Assembly (NCBI GenBank): GCA_963678675.1
Contig: OY783195.1
Coordinates: forward strand, 19,796,912 to 19,860,911
Reading direction: 5' to 3'
From: Xiphydria camelus
Lineage: Eukaryota; Arthropoda; Insecta; Hymenoptera; Xiphydriidae
Length of the DNA stretch: 64,000 nucleotides
Positions 23,528 to 34,135 of this stretch are shown here, in pieces. The notes beneath the pieces are model-generated. The model had not been told where the DNA came from and searched no databases. It saw only the letters and a list, made by a program, of their open reading frames with translations. The position numbers were made by a program, and so were the translations under genes. The stretch's first letter is position 1. Every line of letters begins with the position of its first letter.

Positions 23528-23694
23528 TTTACAGTGTTGCTAGCGTACGAATTCATGTCGAACGCAGTATTCCATGGATTAAAATGCACGAAATTCTACA
23601 GAAAATTAGCTACGACTTGTTCCCTTACATTGATGACGTAGTTCGTATGTACTGTATCTTAACAAATATGCAACCTCCTATAATTCAAAAATAA
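23528..23694 (+). pseudogene. ISL2EU/DDE_Tnp_4-type transposase, catalytic exon, part 2
   Basis: Continues the frame broken at 19333. Joined codons across the insertion give R-E-I-Y then SVASVRIHVERSIPWIKMHE, followed by FPYIDDVVRMYCILTNMQPP and a TAA at 23692-23694. RIHVER carries the catalytic Glu of this family and the closing 'LTNxQPPI' is the usual C-terminus. Apart from the 4.2-kb insertion this exon has no stop or frameshift, so the insertion may be comparatively young. Confidence 0.75.
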
Positions 23695-23749
23695 TATGTG
23701 TATACATAAATTATTTGATGTGTATTTAGTTTTATATTCAACATTTTTG

Positions 23750-24176
23750 GAAGTATTATACTTGTACAGTAATTTTTGTCACTCATCACTCATTCATTAT
23801 GTTTGAAATGTACCTATTAATTTAACAGCTTAATGCCAATTTTCTAATTTTGTTCTCAAAATTACTTGATTAGTATTTTCACAAGGTAACTGCATGCTTT
23901 TTATATTATCAAATAAGGTCTTACACTCAAGTAATTTCATAAATTTGACTACTGTGTAAGAAGTATTATACTTGTATACAGAGTAATTTTTGTCACTCAT
24001 CACTCATTCATTATGTTTGAAATGTACCTATCAATTTAACAACTTAATGCCAATTTTCTAATTTTGTTCTCAGAATTACTTGATTTGTATTTTCACAAGG
24101 TAACTGCATGATTTTTATATTATTAAATAAGGTCTTACACTCAAGTAACTCTTCATAAATGTGACTACTGTGTAAG
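23750..24176. repeat. Tandem duplication, about 210-bp unit, two copies
   Basis: GAAGTATTATACTTGTA starts both copies (about 23751 and 23961). Both contain TCACTCATCACTCATTCATT, TTGAAATGTACCTAT and AAGGTCTTACACTCAAGTAA. It lies between the converging transposase and YqaJ-like reading frames. Confidence 0.9.
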
Positions 24177-24244
24177 TTATATTTAACGTTTGTGTCAATA
24201 AATTTAAAAAAAAACATCAACCTGCACAATTATTTATTTTCATT

Positions 24245-24460
24245 TATACCCCCTTCAGAACAAATAATATGCAGATTTTATTGAAATAAATATTTTCTAA
24301 TTTGGTGAATAACTTTACAAAAATCTTCATCAATGTTTACTGAAATTTTAATAAACGTTTTATCAAATGGACAATACATTATAAAGTCACATTCCTTGAG
24401 ATTTAAAAGTACCAAATTAGTTTGAATCTGTGCGTAGTTTTCATGTTTCCTTTTTAATGT
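24245..24460 (-). pseudogene. YqaJ-type exonuclease fragment (ISL2EU accessory protein)
   Basis: The minus strand reads KHENYAQIQTNLVLLNLKEC then DFIMYCPFDKTFIKISVNID and EDFCK. This resembles the end of YqaJ-like alkaline exonuclease domains ('YxxQxQxQLxxxxxxxCDFxxYxP', then a 'DEDF' block), where the Gln residues belong to the QxxxY nuclease motif. ISL2EU transposons are known to carry a transposase and a YqaJ-like nuclease, and here the two fragments converge as expected. The N-terminal catalytic Asp/Glu part is not visible and the C-terminal end is frameshifted. Confidence 0.5.
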
Positions 24461-24464
24461 TGAA

Positions 24465-24655
24465 AATATGTACAGAAAAGACTAATTTTAGGCCATTTTT
24501 ATACGAAGCATCTCATTGTGATGCATAAATTTTACAGCCTGAAAGCCGAAATAAATTATAGTATCTATTGCCAGCAAGTTTATATTGACACATCAGGTCC
24601 CACAGAAAATGTTTCGGTTCGCCACGGCGAGGCGCTGCTAAACACTATTCGCTCA
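24465..24655. other. Spacer between YqaJ-like and piggyBac remnants
   Basis: Nothing recognised. Confidence 0.4.
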
Positions 24656-24659
24656 CAGC

Positions 24660-25210
24660 CTATAGGACTTTTCCTGCTTTTTCTCCTCTTATTTTTAAAA
24701 CGTGTTCGCTGAATGCTGATCCAGAAGTAGGATTGGAAGAAGCCTTCAATAAACTTTTTATAACGGACAAACGAAATTCACAAATTGGTATACGTTTTCC
24801 TGAATATTTATTATAAAGTTGATGCGAATTTATCATCATTAGTTGTAAAATATGTACAAAAATTGTACAGGGCCATCTGATTATTTTACTTTCATACGGG
24901 TGGTAAGCAAGCATTTGGTCTTATCTATCAATGCCAGATATAATTATACTTCTTATAATTTATAGTAGGTAGCGGTTTAGATTTAGTTTCATTTTCTTGT
25001 CTTCCTCTAGTTTGAATTTTTTTCCACCATATCATTTTTATATTCATTTGAGATATACCAGACGTTTGTCTTTCCATTTTCCTATCAACTCCATTTGAAT
25101 ATTTTGCTATTGTTTCGCCCTTTTTTCATTTTATATCCCTGACATCTTTTGGAAATGATTTTCTGTTACTTATCTTTTCTTGTTTCCTCCAACCTTTGAG
25201 TTACATAGCA
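24660..25210 (-). pseudogene. piggyBac transposase, C-terminal half, frameshifted
   Basis: The minus strand gives, in several frames, NRKSFPKDVRD, KKGETIAKYSNGV, 'NEYKNDMV'-like, KPLPTINYKKY, DQMLAYHPYESKIIRW and MINSHQLYNKYSGKR, then FRLSVIKSLL. These are in the right order for the end of the piggyBac DDE domain ('YNxxMxGVDxxDQMxxYY...W...LLNxYxLY'). The third catalytic Asp (ID-DQM region) is in a damaged stretch. At least three frameshifts and stops are present. Confidence 0.65.
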
Positions 25211-25521
25211 TGTTACAACGCGAATCTTGACTGCTCACGTCATTAATTATACTTCTTTGCCATTGATTAATTCGAATATAATATTAATTTGAATAAAATA
25301 TTAAAATAACTTCATAACTAAATAATAATAAGTTATTTTGTTCAAATCTGCAGCGTATTTATCAAAAATAGAATTTTTCTTTCTTGTTTAAACATCCCAT
25401 TAAAATTTTTTATTGTTTTTTACCAAACCAATGAGGCGACAGACTACTATTATAATTCAGAACAGCTATAATTATTCTTCAATAGCAAACAATACGAAGT
25501 CTTTTTAAGCATACTCCTATG
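25211..25521. other. AT-rich spacer
   Basis: Nothing recognised beyond AT-rich sequence. Confidence 0.4.
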
Positions 25522-25523
25522 TA

Positions 25524-26482
25524 GGGGAGAGTCTGCAATAGTGGCCATGCAGGTATAGTGGCCCCATACCTACAGAATGTTTATTTAGAGAGACTGTGTG
25601 TCGCCATCAAGCGAGTAAGGTTGTAATTAATTACCGTTTCTGTTCATGGTATTAGTTGCAGTATTCTTGAATCCTTTTCTCGGGTAAATGCTTAACCTCA
25701 AAATTTAGCACGTGTTGTAAACATATTTGGGGAAAGCATTTTTGTAATATTTTAGTGTTTTCAACGAGAAAAAATATAAGACCCGTGGCAAACGATAGCC
25801 AATATATGTAAGTATCTTCTGGCATATTATTTTCTTGCATCCTTTTCATAATTTTTTTTGTAAGCCATTTTTAATTTTAAGGCGTGACTGACGGTACAGT
25901 GGCCACCATCTACTGTAGGTACAGTGGCCACTACTTTGTAAATCTTTAAAAGGGTGGCCACTGTACCTTCCTAAATATTGTACTTAAGTTTTGACCTTTT
26001 TTATTTCAGAAATGCTACAAAATGCCTCGTCGCAAAAAAACAGATAAAATAATAGGTAAAACTTCTGCTGAAACTATGCGCAACGCACTTCGTGATATAG
26101 AAAATGGTCGACTGTCAGTTAAAGCCGCTGCAATGCAATACGGAATTCCACGCACAACTTTAAAGCGTTATGTAAAAAAAGTTAAGGACAGAAGAGATGA
26201 AATTGATGCATTTTCTGATCCGTTTTTAACTTATTTGAAAAGTGGCCAGTGTTCCAGACAGGTATGGCCTCTGTACCATCATTGACAGTACAGTGGTCAC
26301 CTTGTAGGCATTTTTAAAACCGGCCGTTTAAAAAAGAAGGTTTTTTTTTAATTTAAGTATTAGCTTGCTGTGATGCCAAAATGTCTACAAAAGTAATTTA
26401 TGGCATCACCTTTTTAAAAAAGTACATAATTTCAATGATTCATCTTTTTATATAATAAGGTGGCCACTGTTCCAGACTTCCC
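25524..26482 (+). mobile_element. pogo-like element, internally deleted, TA-flanked
   Basis: TA at 25522-25523 and 26483-26484 flanks inverted ends: GGGGAGAGTCTGCAATAGTG on the left, and GGGAAGTCTGGAACAGTGG read inward on the right. Sub-terminal and internal copies of ACAGTGGCCAC recur at about 25898, 25921, 25955 and 26292, a pattern typical of transposase binding sites. It carries one short psq-HTH reading frame. Confidence 0.8.
26022..26285 (+). pseudogene. pogo/Tigger-type transposase N-terminus (psq HTH), truncated
   Basis: 87 codons starting MPRRKKTDKIIGKTSAETM. Residues about 16-60 form a Pipsqueak helix-turn-helix: ALRDIENGRLSVKAAAMQYG then IPRTTLKRYVKK. This DNA-binding domain opens CENP-B/jerky/pogo-type transposases of about 500 residues. 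The frame ends early in the element's own GTGGCC repeat region, and no second HTH or DDE core follows. It is therefore a truncated, probably non-functional transposase. An exapted short DNA-binding protein is possible but unsupported. Confidence 0.7.
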
Positions 26483-26692
26483 TACATCAGCCTTATTCTG
26501 GTTTTGTATACTTACTGGATGAGTGTCCCATTTAATTATCATTGTTTGAATCATTTTATATTGGTACTTGAAAATATCTCCCACAATTTAAATATGTCAT
26601 GACATTTTAATTTCGTTGCAATTACTTTGTATAACAGCTACCTATAAAATTACCCAGTATACAGAAAATAAGTTATATGGCAGATATATACA

Positions 26693-26981
26693 GTGTTCAA
26701 AAAGTCCCGGTGCGGCTGATTATTTCAGCGGGAAATCATTTTAGAGAAAAATGTTTAATACAAAACTTTTAGGATTTTTCCCTGGCTATCCAATGGTCAT
26801 ACTGGATTTGACCTTGACCATGACCTTCGAGGTCATATCAAGGTCAAATTGATTTTTAAAAATGGGAACCCCTATTTTTGATACCGAAAATGAAAAGAGC
26901 GGGAAATTTCACGTTGAAATATGTCGACCATTTTTTTCATGTGACCTTTATGGTCAGCGGAGGTCAAATTGAGGTCAAGTA
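26693..26981. repeat. Partial copy of the GGTCA foldback family
   Basis: Shares TTTAGGATTTTTCCCTGGC, ATCCAATGGT, TGACCTTGACCATGACCTT and AAAATGGGAACCCCTATTTT with the arms of the 19393-20272 element. Only one arm is present; the other side abuts a Tc1 pseudogene. Confidence 0.7.
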
Positions 26982-27772
26982 ATAAACCATTCCTTCACCA
27001 ATCGCGATGTGTGTTTAGAGTCATTGTCGTGTTGAAACGTTCAGTCCAGTACCATTTTATCCGTCGCATACGACAACATAACGTTTTCGATGGGAGCCCG
27101 ATACGTAACGCCTGTCATATTACCTTCAATACGGAATAACGGGCCGACTCCATCGCGACTAAAGCATCCTTAAAAAGTCGATATTGACTAACAATAAGAG
27201 CATTTAATTACTCTCAAAAAATGTAATATTATCCCAAGTCATAACACACTTCCACCGCCGTACTTTATCGTTGGGACTTGATAACGCCTATTACAATGCT
27301 GACCGATCGGACGACAAATGTATTTAATGCCATCGGATGAGAAAAGGTTAAATTTGCTCTCATCCGACCAAAGAATCTTAGTCCAATTTATCTTTGTCCT
27401 TGTCAGGTGGCTTCTGGAAAACCCCAAGTGGGCTTTGCGGTTCTTTGTCGAGATCAGTGGGTTCTTGGACGGCCGTCTGCTAACATCCAAGCCCATATGT
27501 TCCAGAGCATGTACGTATACGAAGTTCAGTGGCAGTCTTCCTTGAATCGTCCTTTACAATGCACATTAATCGAGGGTAATCATGACAGGTAAGAAATATA
27601 TGGACGACTACTTCCCGGCTTTCTATCCACGGAATCGATAGCTCGGAACTTGCTAAATAGGCCGACCATCGCATTGCTGACGTTGAACTCCGCAGCAAAA
27701 TCACAACTGCTATGGCCGGCTCTTTTCGTTCACGATCGCCTGACGTTCCTCAACAGTCACTTGCTTTACCAT
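26982..27772 (-). pseudogene. Tc1-like transposase, degenerate
   Basis: Minus strand from ATG 27772: MVKQVTVEERQAIVNEKSRP, then in a shifted frame RSSTSAMRW..., SRKTATELR, then TKILWSDESKFNLFSSDG (first catalytic Asp) and 'YQVPTIKYGGGSV', then (27.0-27.2 kb) NVMLSYATDKMVL and HDNDSKHTSRLVKEW (second Asp, HDN). The order matches Tc1 transposases. Stops and frameshifts lie between blocks, and the end after KEW, with the third acidic residue, is missing where the GGTCA repeat begins. Confidence 0.75.
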
Positions 27773-28054
27773 CACTAAAAGCACAACGAAGGAATAAACA
27801 TTAAACACAAGAATTAACTGACAAATACAGGTGGTGGGTTTTTTAACTGCCCTAAAATTAATGTGTATGGAAAAAATAACCATAAACTTAAACACGAAAC
27901 AATAAATCTTTAAAATAAAATATGGAAAATACTCGCAAAAAGAGGTAAACAAAACCCTAAAACAGCCATTATTAAAGCACCATTCATTTTTCTAAAATAC
28001 GCTCGAACGTAATTTTTCACTAGGTGGTACATTTTCTTTTGACTGCTACGGTAT
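27773..28054. other. AT-rich spacer
   Basis: May include the 5' end of the Tc1 element; no inverted end was identified. Confidence 0.4.
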
Positions 28055-28244
28055 ACAGGTGTTCTCAAACCTCTGACCCAGAGGAAAACCCTATGTTCAT
28101 TAAACAATTACGGACATAATGCAATTGATTTTATTGAAGTCCATTAAGAACTTACGGAGAAATTAGTTATTAAAAAGTAATTATTATAATATTTTGAATT
28201 TATTCGATATTATAACGTCATATCAAGGCTCATGAAGATAACAA

Positions 28245-29263
28245 TCACACAACAAAAAAGTGGGGTATACATTTCATGCGATATAAATGTTATCCGTAGT
28301 AATTTTGCTTCCTGATCCCGAGTCCGGTGTCAAAATTTGTCCATCGCATCACATTTTTTTTTAATTTCAAAAAACCAGCTAGAGATCATGATTTTCAAAA
28401 CGTTAATGGACTTAAACCAAATTCGGTATAGGAGGTTTTTTGGGCCGCTGATCACGAATCTGAGTTCGGATTTCAAAAATTCAAAATGGCGGATCTAATA
28501 TGGCGGACAAGATTTTTAAAAATCGACGAATTCATGCCAAATTTGGCATAGGGGGGTTTTTGGGTCGCTGATCACGAATCTGAAGTCAGATTTGAAAAAT
28601 TCAAGATGACGGATCCAATATAGCGGACGAGATTTTCGAAAATTTTGAATTTTTTCAAATATAATTTCATATTTGTAATCAGCGACCCAAAAACCCCCCA
28701 CATACCAAATTTAGCATGAATCCGTCGATTTTCAAAATTCTCGCCCGCCATATTGGATCCGCCATCTTGAATTTTTGAAATCTGGTTTCAGATTCGTGAT
28801 CAGCAACCCAAAAAACCCCTATACCAAATTTGGCATAAATCCGTCGATTTTCGAAAATCTCGTCCGCCATATTGGATCAGCCATCTTGAATTTTTTAAGT
28901 CAGATTTCAAATTCGTGATCAGCGACCCAAAAAACCCCCTATACCGAAATTGGTTTAAGTCCATTAACTTTTTGAAAATCATGACCTGTGGCTGGTTTTT
29001 TTATATTTAAAATAAAATGTGATGTGATGGCCAAATTTTGACACCGGATTCGTGATCAGGAGGCAAAATTACTACGGATAACATATATCGCATCAAATGT
29101 ATACTCCACTTTTTTTTTGTGTGATTGTGCACAGTTTTTTGAGGTTAGAAAAAAATTGTGATGTGATGGCCAAATTTTGACACTGGATTCATGATCAGGA
29201 GGCAAAATTACTACGGATAACATATATCGCATCAAATGTATACCCAACTTTTTTGTTGTGTGA
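28245..29263. mobile_element. Nested foldback element with three copies of its end
   Basis: Ends CACACAACAAAAAAGTGGGG and the inverse. A terminal block with AATTTTGCTTCCTGATC-like and ACTACGGATAACATATATCG occurs at 28260-28380 and, inverted, twice on the right (about 29020-29120 and 29155-29255). Each arm carries tandem 'GGTCGCTGATCACGAATCTGA' and 'ATGGCGGATCCAATAT' units of about 95 bp. Non-coding. Confidence 0.75.
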
Positions 29264-29317
29264 CTGTGTAATCGTAATTACTATCGGCTATGTTCATGCT
29301 TATGTTAGAATTATTAA

Positions 29318-29430
29318 CTGGAAATTGGAGAATAAATGAAGCAAAAATCAATCACTGTTTAGACTGTGCAGAGTGAGTCTGATTTGTGTTGCTCGAGAGG
29401 GTTTCTTGGGGCGATGAGAGGCATTGTTTC
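29318..29430. repeat. Inverted-pair repeat, left member
   Basis: GAATAAATGAAGC...CACTGTTTAGA...TTGCTCGAGAGGGTTTCTTG, followed by GGGCGATGA, matches 31440-31547 in inverse orientation, 2 kb away. Confidence 0.8.
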
Positions 29431-29872
29431 TATTATGAGGCATAGTCTTTACGGTTTGAAATTAATTACGTTTGATATTATTCACTTCTAATATTACATT
29501 CCACTACATAAAAAAGTCTCAATAATTGCTTTTTGATTTTTAGCGCGAACTTTGGCTACAATGAGGTCCATCCTTCCTGTTTCTTCAAATTGTCGCATTG
29601 TTGTGGGGATCACTTTATATGACGGATGTCGGCGCCTAGGATAATGATACGCGTAGTGACGAGCTGCGACTCGTGCCTTATTACTTTTGTGTGATGATAT
29701 GGTATGACGTAATTAATGACGAATAAGTTCAAAATATTAATTACTTTTTAATAATTAATTTCTCCGTAAATCTTAACGGATTTCAATAAAATCAATTGCA
29801 TTATGTCCGTAATTTTTTAATGGACTTAGTGTTTTCCTCTGGGTCAGAGGTTTGAGGACACCCTATATATCT

Positions 29873-31439
29873 GCATCTCTGTAAAGTTACTTAAGGATTA
29901 TTATATTAGCCCTATAAATAAGAATTAATTATACTGCACTTACGATAACAATGTAGTCTGAATTTAATACATATTTTTAAAAGATAATAATTTCTTACGG
30001 CACGGGCCCGCCAAGAACCATTTTTTTTTAACATTGGTACCCTATTCTGGGGTATAGTTACTTTCTTCTCGGTAAATTTTGTTAAATATTTCGCCCATTC
30101 TGCAAACGCTTGGTAGGTATTTGGCACTATATTTTAATACGAATACTTTTTTAAATGAAATACTTGAAAGAGAGAGGGAGGGGGGTTCAAAAACGGCGTG
30201 AAATTTTTGTTAGGGTACCTTTTTGTAAGAGGTTATAAGAATACATGAAGCATACATTATACATCAATAATTTTTTTTAATGAAATATTTCTTCGAATGA
30301 GGAATGGCATTCTATTTTTATTAAACACAATTTTTGTTGGGCTCCTACACAGTTCTTAGCATAATTTTTAACTATTTAATTGTTTTTTGGGAACATCACT
30401 AGTTTTTGAAAAGTCGTGGTGTCTAAAAAAATGAAAGACAACCAGCGACTCTTCGGACTTTAATTCCTCCAACTAGTTTATTTACACTTATATCTCTATC
30501 GTATCATCTTGTGCATAAACATTCAAAACTATACATTTATTGAGAGTGATATAATGTAAAGACTAGATTGTATGAAGTATCCTAACCAGCGAAAAAAGGT
30601 CCGAATTCGCAGTACAAGCACACAAATCTGAGATTTGTGAAAGTTACGCTTGCTGTTAAGGTGTCATTACCACTTGTTCATATTTCGTAAGTAAGTTATA
30701 CATTTCTAGGTGATTTTGGCTAATATTGCTTTGTATCACCCTATAAATAAGCATGAATTTTGGATTAAGATTCATTCAAATGTATACAAATATACAGAAT
30801 TAAAGATACATTGAAGATGCTGAAATCGGATCCCAACAATTGCTTAAAGAACCCTTTTGAAAACGAGTTTGGGCCACAATCATTTGGATTCCGATCCCTC
30901 CAGCCTCACTTCAGGAGATACACCCTCATCCAACTTATCACGCCACCGACCATCCTTATTCATTTCGCAAAAGTTTCATTAAGTAATATATCTTTAATTT
31001 TTTCTTTAAACTTTAATCAAGTGAATCGATTACTATTACGATATCAGTGTTTTTAATTTTTAATTGCTATTACGCTCCAGATGCAAATACGCATCTATGC
31101 GCATGCATTCGAAGATACAATCTGTCTAAAAAGAGCGTGACCAGCACAACTTTTGTCCAGAAATCGTTAGACGGAAAATTTTGAAGTATTTATATAGAAG
31201 AACTCTTCCCCTACTACGCATTATAGAGAAATAATCATATTTCATCCAACCGTTGCGAGAGAACGACGTATCAAAATAACAAGTGCCACACGTTTTGTTT
31301 TTTTTTCTATGACCTAGCGCATCGGTTTGACTGAACGGGGAAGTTGAGTGCGCGGCGAGAGGATAACTAAACGCTAGATTTATGGTGAGCCCGAACAGTC
31401 CTCAAAGTGGCGGTGCGACACTGCGTCATCTCATAATAT
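29873..31439. other. Intergenic, no confident gene
   Basis: A 71-codon minus frame at 29912-30127 (starting at a non-ATG codon) looks protein-like (WAKYLTKFTEKKVTIP) but matches nothing I can name. The rest is AT-rich non-coding. Confidence 0.4.
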
Positions 31440-31547
31440 AAACAATAGCTTTCATCGCCCCAAGAAACCCTCTCGAGCAACACAAACCAGACCTCTGCAC
31501 AGTCTCTAAACAGCGATTGATTTCTGCTTCATTTATTCTTCCGTTTC
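31440..31547. repeat. Inverted-pair repeat, right member
   Basis: Inverse copy of 29318-29430; see that entry. The G-run TTAA element begins directly after it at 31551. Confidence 0.8.
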
Positions 31548-31554
31548 AAGTTAA

Positions 31555-32264
31555 GGGGGGGGGGGGGGGGGATAGGGTCTAAAAACCAATTTTTAATTGC
31601 CTTTTCTTATAGTAAAACATTTAAAGAATGTTGTGTCAAAATTTCAAGTCAATCGGAGCAAAACTCTCAGTCATAGACCTTTAAGTCTCCGCTCCTCTAA
31701 TACTGCGGAGCGGTAAGAACTCGGCGCTTTAAACGCTTCTTTCTCGAAACCCAGTTTTAAAAGACCGTGGACATCGTCATTTAAAAACTACTGCGCCAAT
31801 TCTTTTCAAATTTTGTACACACTTTCTACATTTAAAATACCAGACCCCTACGTTTTTCTTTTTCTTTTTTTGTTACATTAAGGGGGTTTTGCAGCAACAA
31901 AATAACGGATTTTTTCGTGAAAAATCACAATTTTTACTTCAAACAACCACCAAAAATTTAAAAATGAAAAAAAAAATTAAAGAAAAACGTAGGGGTCTAG
32001 AAAAACATCTGTTTTATCTAAATTGCTTTGATTTTTTCATTTGAGATAATTTTACGCTGAAATATAGTGTCCACCGCAAATCATCTTTTCTAAAAGGCGT
32101 CCTCGAAAATGCTTCATCACCGGCTTATTTCTCAATATTTTTCTACAAAAAAGTTGCAAGATGTTGTTTGAATGATGCTTTGTAACACGCGAAACATTAG
32201 AATATATCTACTTCAACAATAGCTCTAAAAATTTCGTAAAAATAGAGTTATTCCCCCCCCCCCC
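31555..32264. mobile_element. TTAA-flanked element with G-run / C-run ends
   Basis: TTAA at 31551-31554 and 32265-32268 flanks about 17 G on the left and about 12 C on the right. The interior contains an inverted pair CCCCTACGTTTTTCTTT / AAAGAAAAACGTAGGGG around 31840-31995. TTAA duplication suggests a piggyBac or Kolobok derivative. Non-coding. Confidence 0.65.
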
Positions 32265-32268
32265 TTAA

Positions 32269-33300
32269 TAACTATAACAGGTGCAATCAAGAGTAGATCT
32301 CCTCAGGGTCGTAAATGTGGAAGACACTACTCCTTGACACGACTAGTGGCCGAAAACGTGGAGAGGTGGATTTAGCCCGTATCAGTTAGTTGAAATGATT
32401 TAACACTTCACTCACACAATATTCCCAGATAGAAAAGTGCCACAGAATTAGTGCAGTGCCGCCAATATACCGCCAAAGTTGATGCAGACCTTGTCGCAGC
32501 ACGTCGTGTCGGTAGAACCTGATATTTCTACCGTGGCATTGTACCGCAATTCTGGAGGAACTTTTCTATCTGGGTTTCTGGTGATTCTATTGGATTCAAA
32601 AAGATGCAGTAATTGCGTGATGTAGCCGTGGTTTACAATCAGATACACTGCGAGGTTGTTTTGAGGGAAATGTGAGGACTGCGAACGCGCGTATTCGCAA
32701 TCCACATTCACCAAAACATACCGCTAGCCTCGCCGTTACGACCGATGTACAGATTAGATCTAGATTAGCGCGTTACTTAGGTTGCGATAATAGTGAGCGG
32801 TAAGAAATGACGTAGAAGTCCCCTTTGCGACGGAATATTTATTTTGCGAGGCTGGCTCGCGAGACCGCCGCGCAAGGCAGCCTCAAGACATTTTTACCTC
32901 GGAATATGTAGATAAACGAACGGCGGCAGCTTCACGAGGCAAGGCGATCCAACGCGAGGTATGCCTCGCGCGGCGGCCTCGCGATCCTGCCTCGCGATGT
33001 CGACACATGGCTTTAGTCTACGCTCGGTCGTAGGCGGTGGAATGGGGCAGGGTCGAGATCGCTGTATGAGTGAGGCACGTTCGAGAGCGCTGGAGTGTGT
33101 GGGTTTCGTTACGGTTTTTCGTTGCCTCGAGCGTGATTTTAGTACCCTCAGCACAAAGAAGTTTCACTTCAAACTTTTTTCTGCGCATAAATTTTATCAA
33201 ATCGTGAGTAAGCATAACAACACTTAAAAAAAAGATGGGTTTGCTGAAATTTCCAAAAATCCTATAAGTTTGGCCTGTTAGCTCGAAAGTTGGTTTTTCT
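32269..33300. other. CpG-richer stretch with a possible minus-strand exon
   Basis: The minus frame at 32448-32714 begins MVNVDCEYARSQSSHFPQNN and has a regular helical look, but I cannot name the family and the splice signals are weak. 32830-33110 is CpG-rich. Either could belong to a host gene; unproven. Confidence 0.3.
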
Positions 33301-33708
33301 GCATTTTTACAATGTTCGGGGGGTTGTCAGACACGCCTTTAAATTATAGAAAGTGGCATACGTTTATCAAAATTGTTTATTCAATTTAAAAGAAGAAAGC
33401 AAATGTTGCGGCTTACAATGTATTCAAGTTTAAAAAGGTTAGATTTTTACATATAACTAATAAACAAGTTTTAGGTGCGACCCGCTACACAATAAAGAAA
33501 AATCATTTAAAGAAGGCTAAATTAATTTAAAATAATTAAAATTGCACAAAACGTGCAGTGTTCACAAAAAATTCAAAATACGCCCATAAAATACGATTTT
33601 TAGTAAATCGCTTTTAGAAATAGCATGTCTCATAACCCCCCGAACATGTTGTCTCACGACCCCCGAAATTCAATATTTTTAAAATAGCCACCGCTTCATA
33701 GATACATA

Positions 33709-34054
33709 TGTAAGTTTTAAACGCTTAGCGCCAAAACTTAGTCGCGCGACACTAGCGATCGGGCGACCAACACATGAGTTACTCCTCAAAGGAGAGGGCA
33801 GTACATTAGTTGGCTCCGAGATGTAAACATCGTGATAAGCCTAACTAAGATACATCCGATCGTCAATAACTTTCGCAAATTAACGACAATTGTATTGATT
33901 TAGGTAGGTGTTAAACTGTAGGTTTATGGTTATGTTTAGTGCGTAAGACTCTGTAAATAACTGTAATATAGTTTTCAGCAACTACATCTTACATTGTCTG
34001 AGTTCTACAACCTAAATCAATCTCCTGGTTAAATTTCTGATTTCGAAATTTACA
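33709..34054 (+). repeat. 5' LTR
   Basis: 346 bp from TGTAAGTTTTAAACGC to GATTTCGAAATTTACA. It differs from the 3' LTR at three positions that I can see (AAAGG/AACGG, GAGATG/GAGCTG, AATAACTG/AATAATTG). Confidence 0.97.
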
Positions 34055-34135
34055 AATCAATACAATGAGGGTAAAAGCGAAGTTCCAGTTCACCTCAGAA
34101 GCCGGTGCCGATTCGAAGAGAGCTCCGTAGTTAAA

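Larger units (their letters stand above)
28055..29872. mobile_element. Foldback family F2, copy split by insertions
   Basis: The left arm (28055-28244) and right arm (about 29690-29872) are the same inverted arms seen in the intact copies at 4530-4922 and 50618-51004. They are separated by a nested foldback and about 430 bp of other sequence. The terminal words are CTCAAACCTCTGACCCAGAG and its inverse. Confidence 0.75.

Noticed and set aside
32448..32714. Possible host exon on the minus strand
   Set aside because: It looks protein-like, but I could not name the family with confidence and the splice sites are weak. I had considered PP4 regulatory subunit 3 and armadillo-type proteins; the residues do not fit well.
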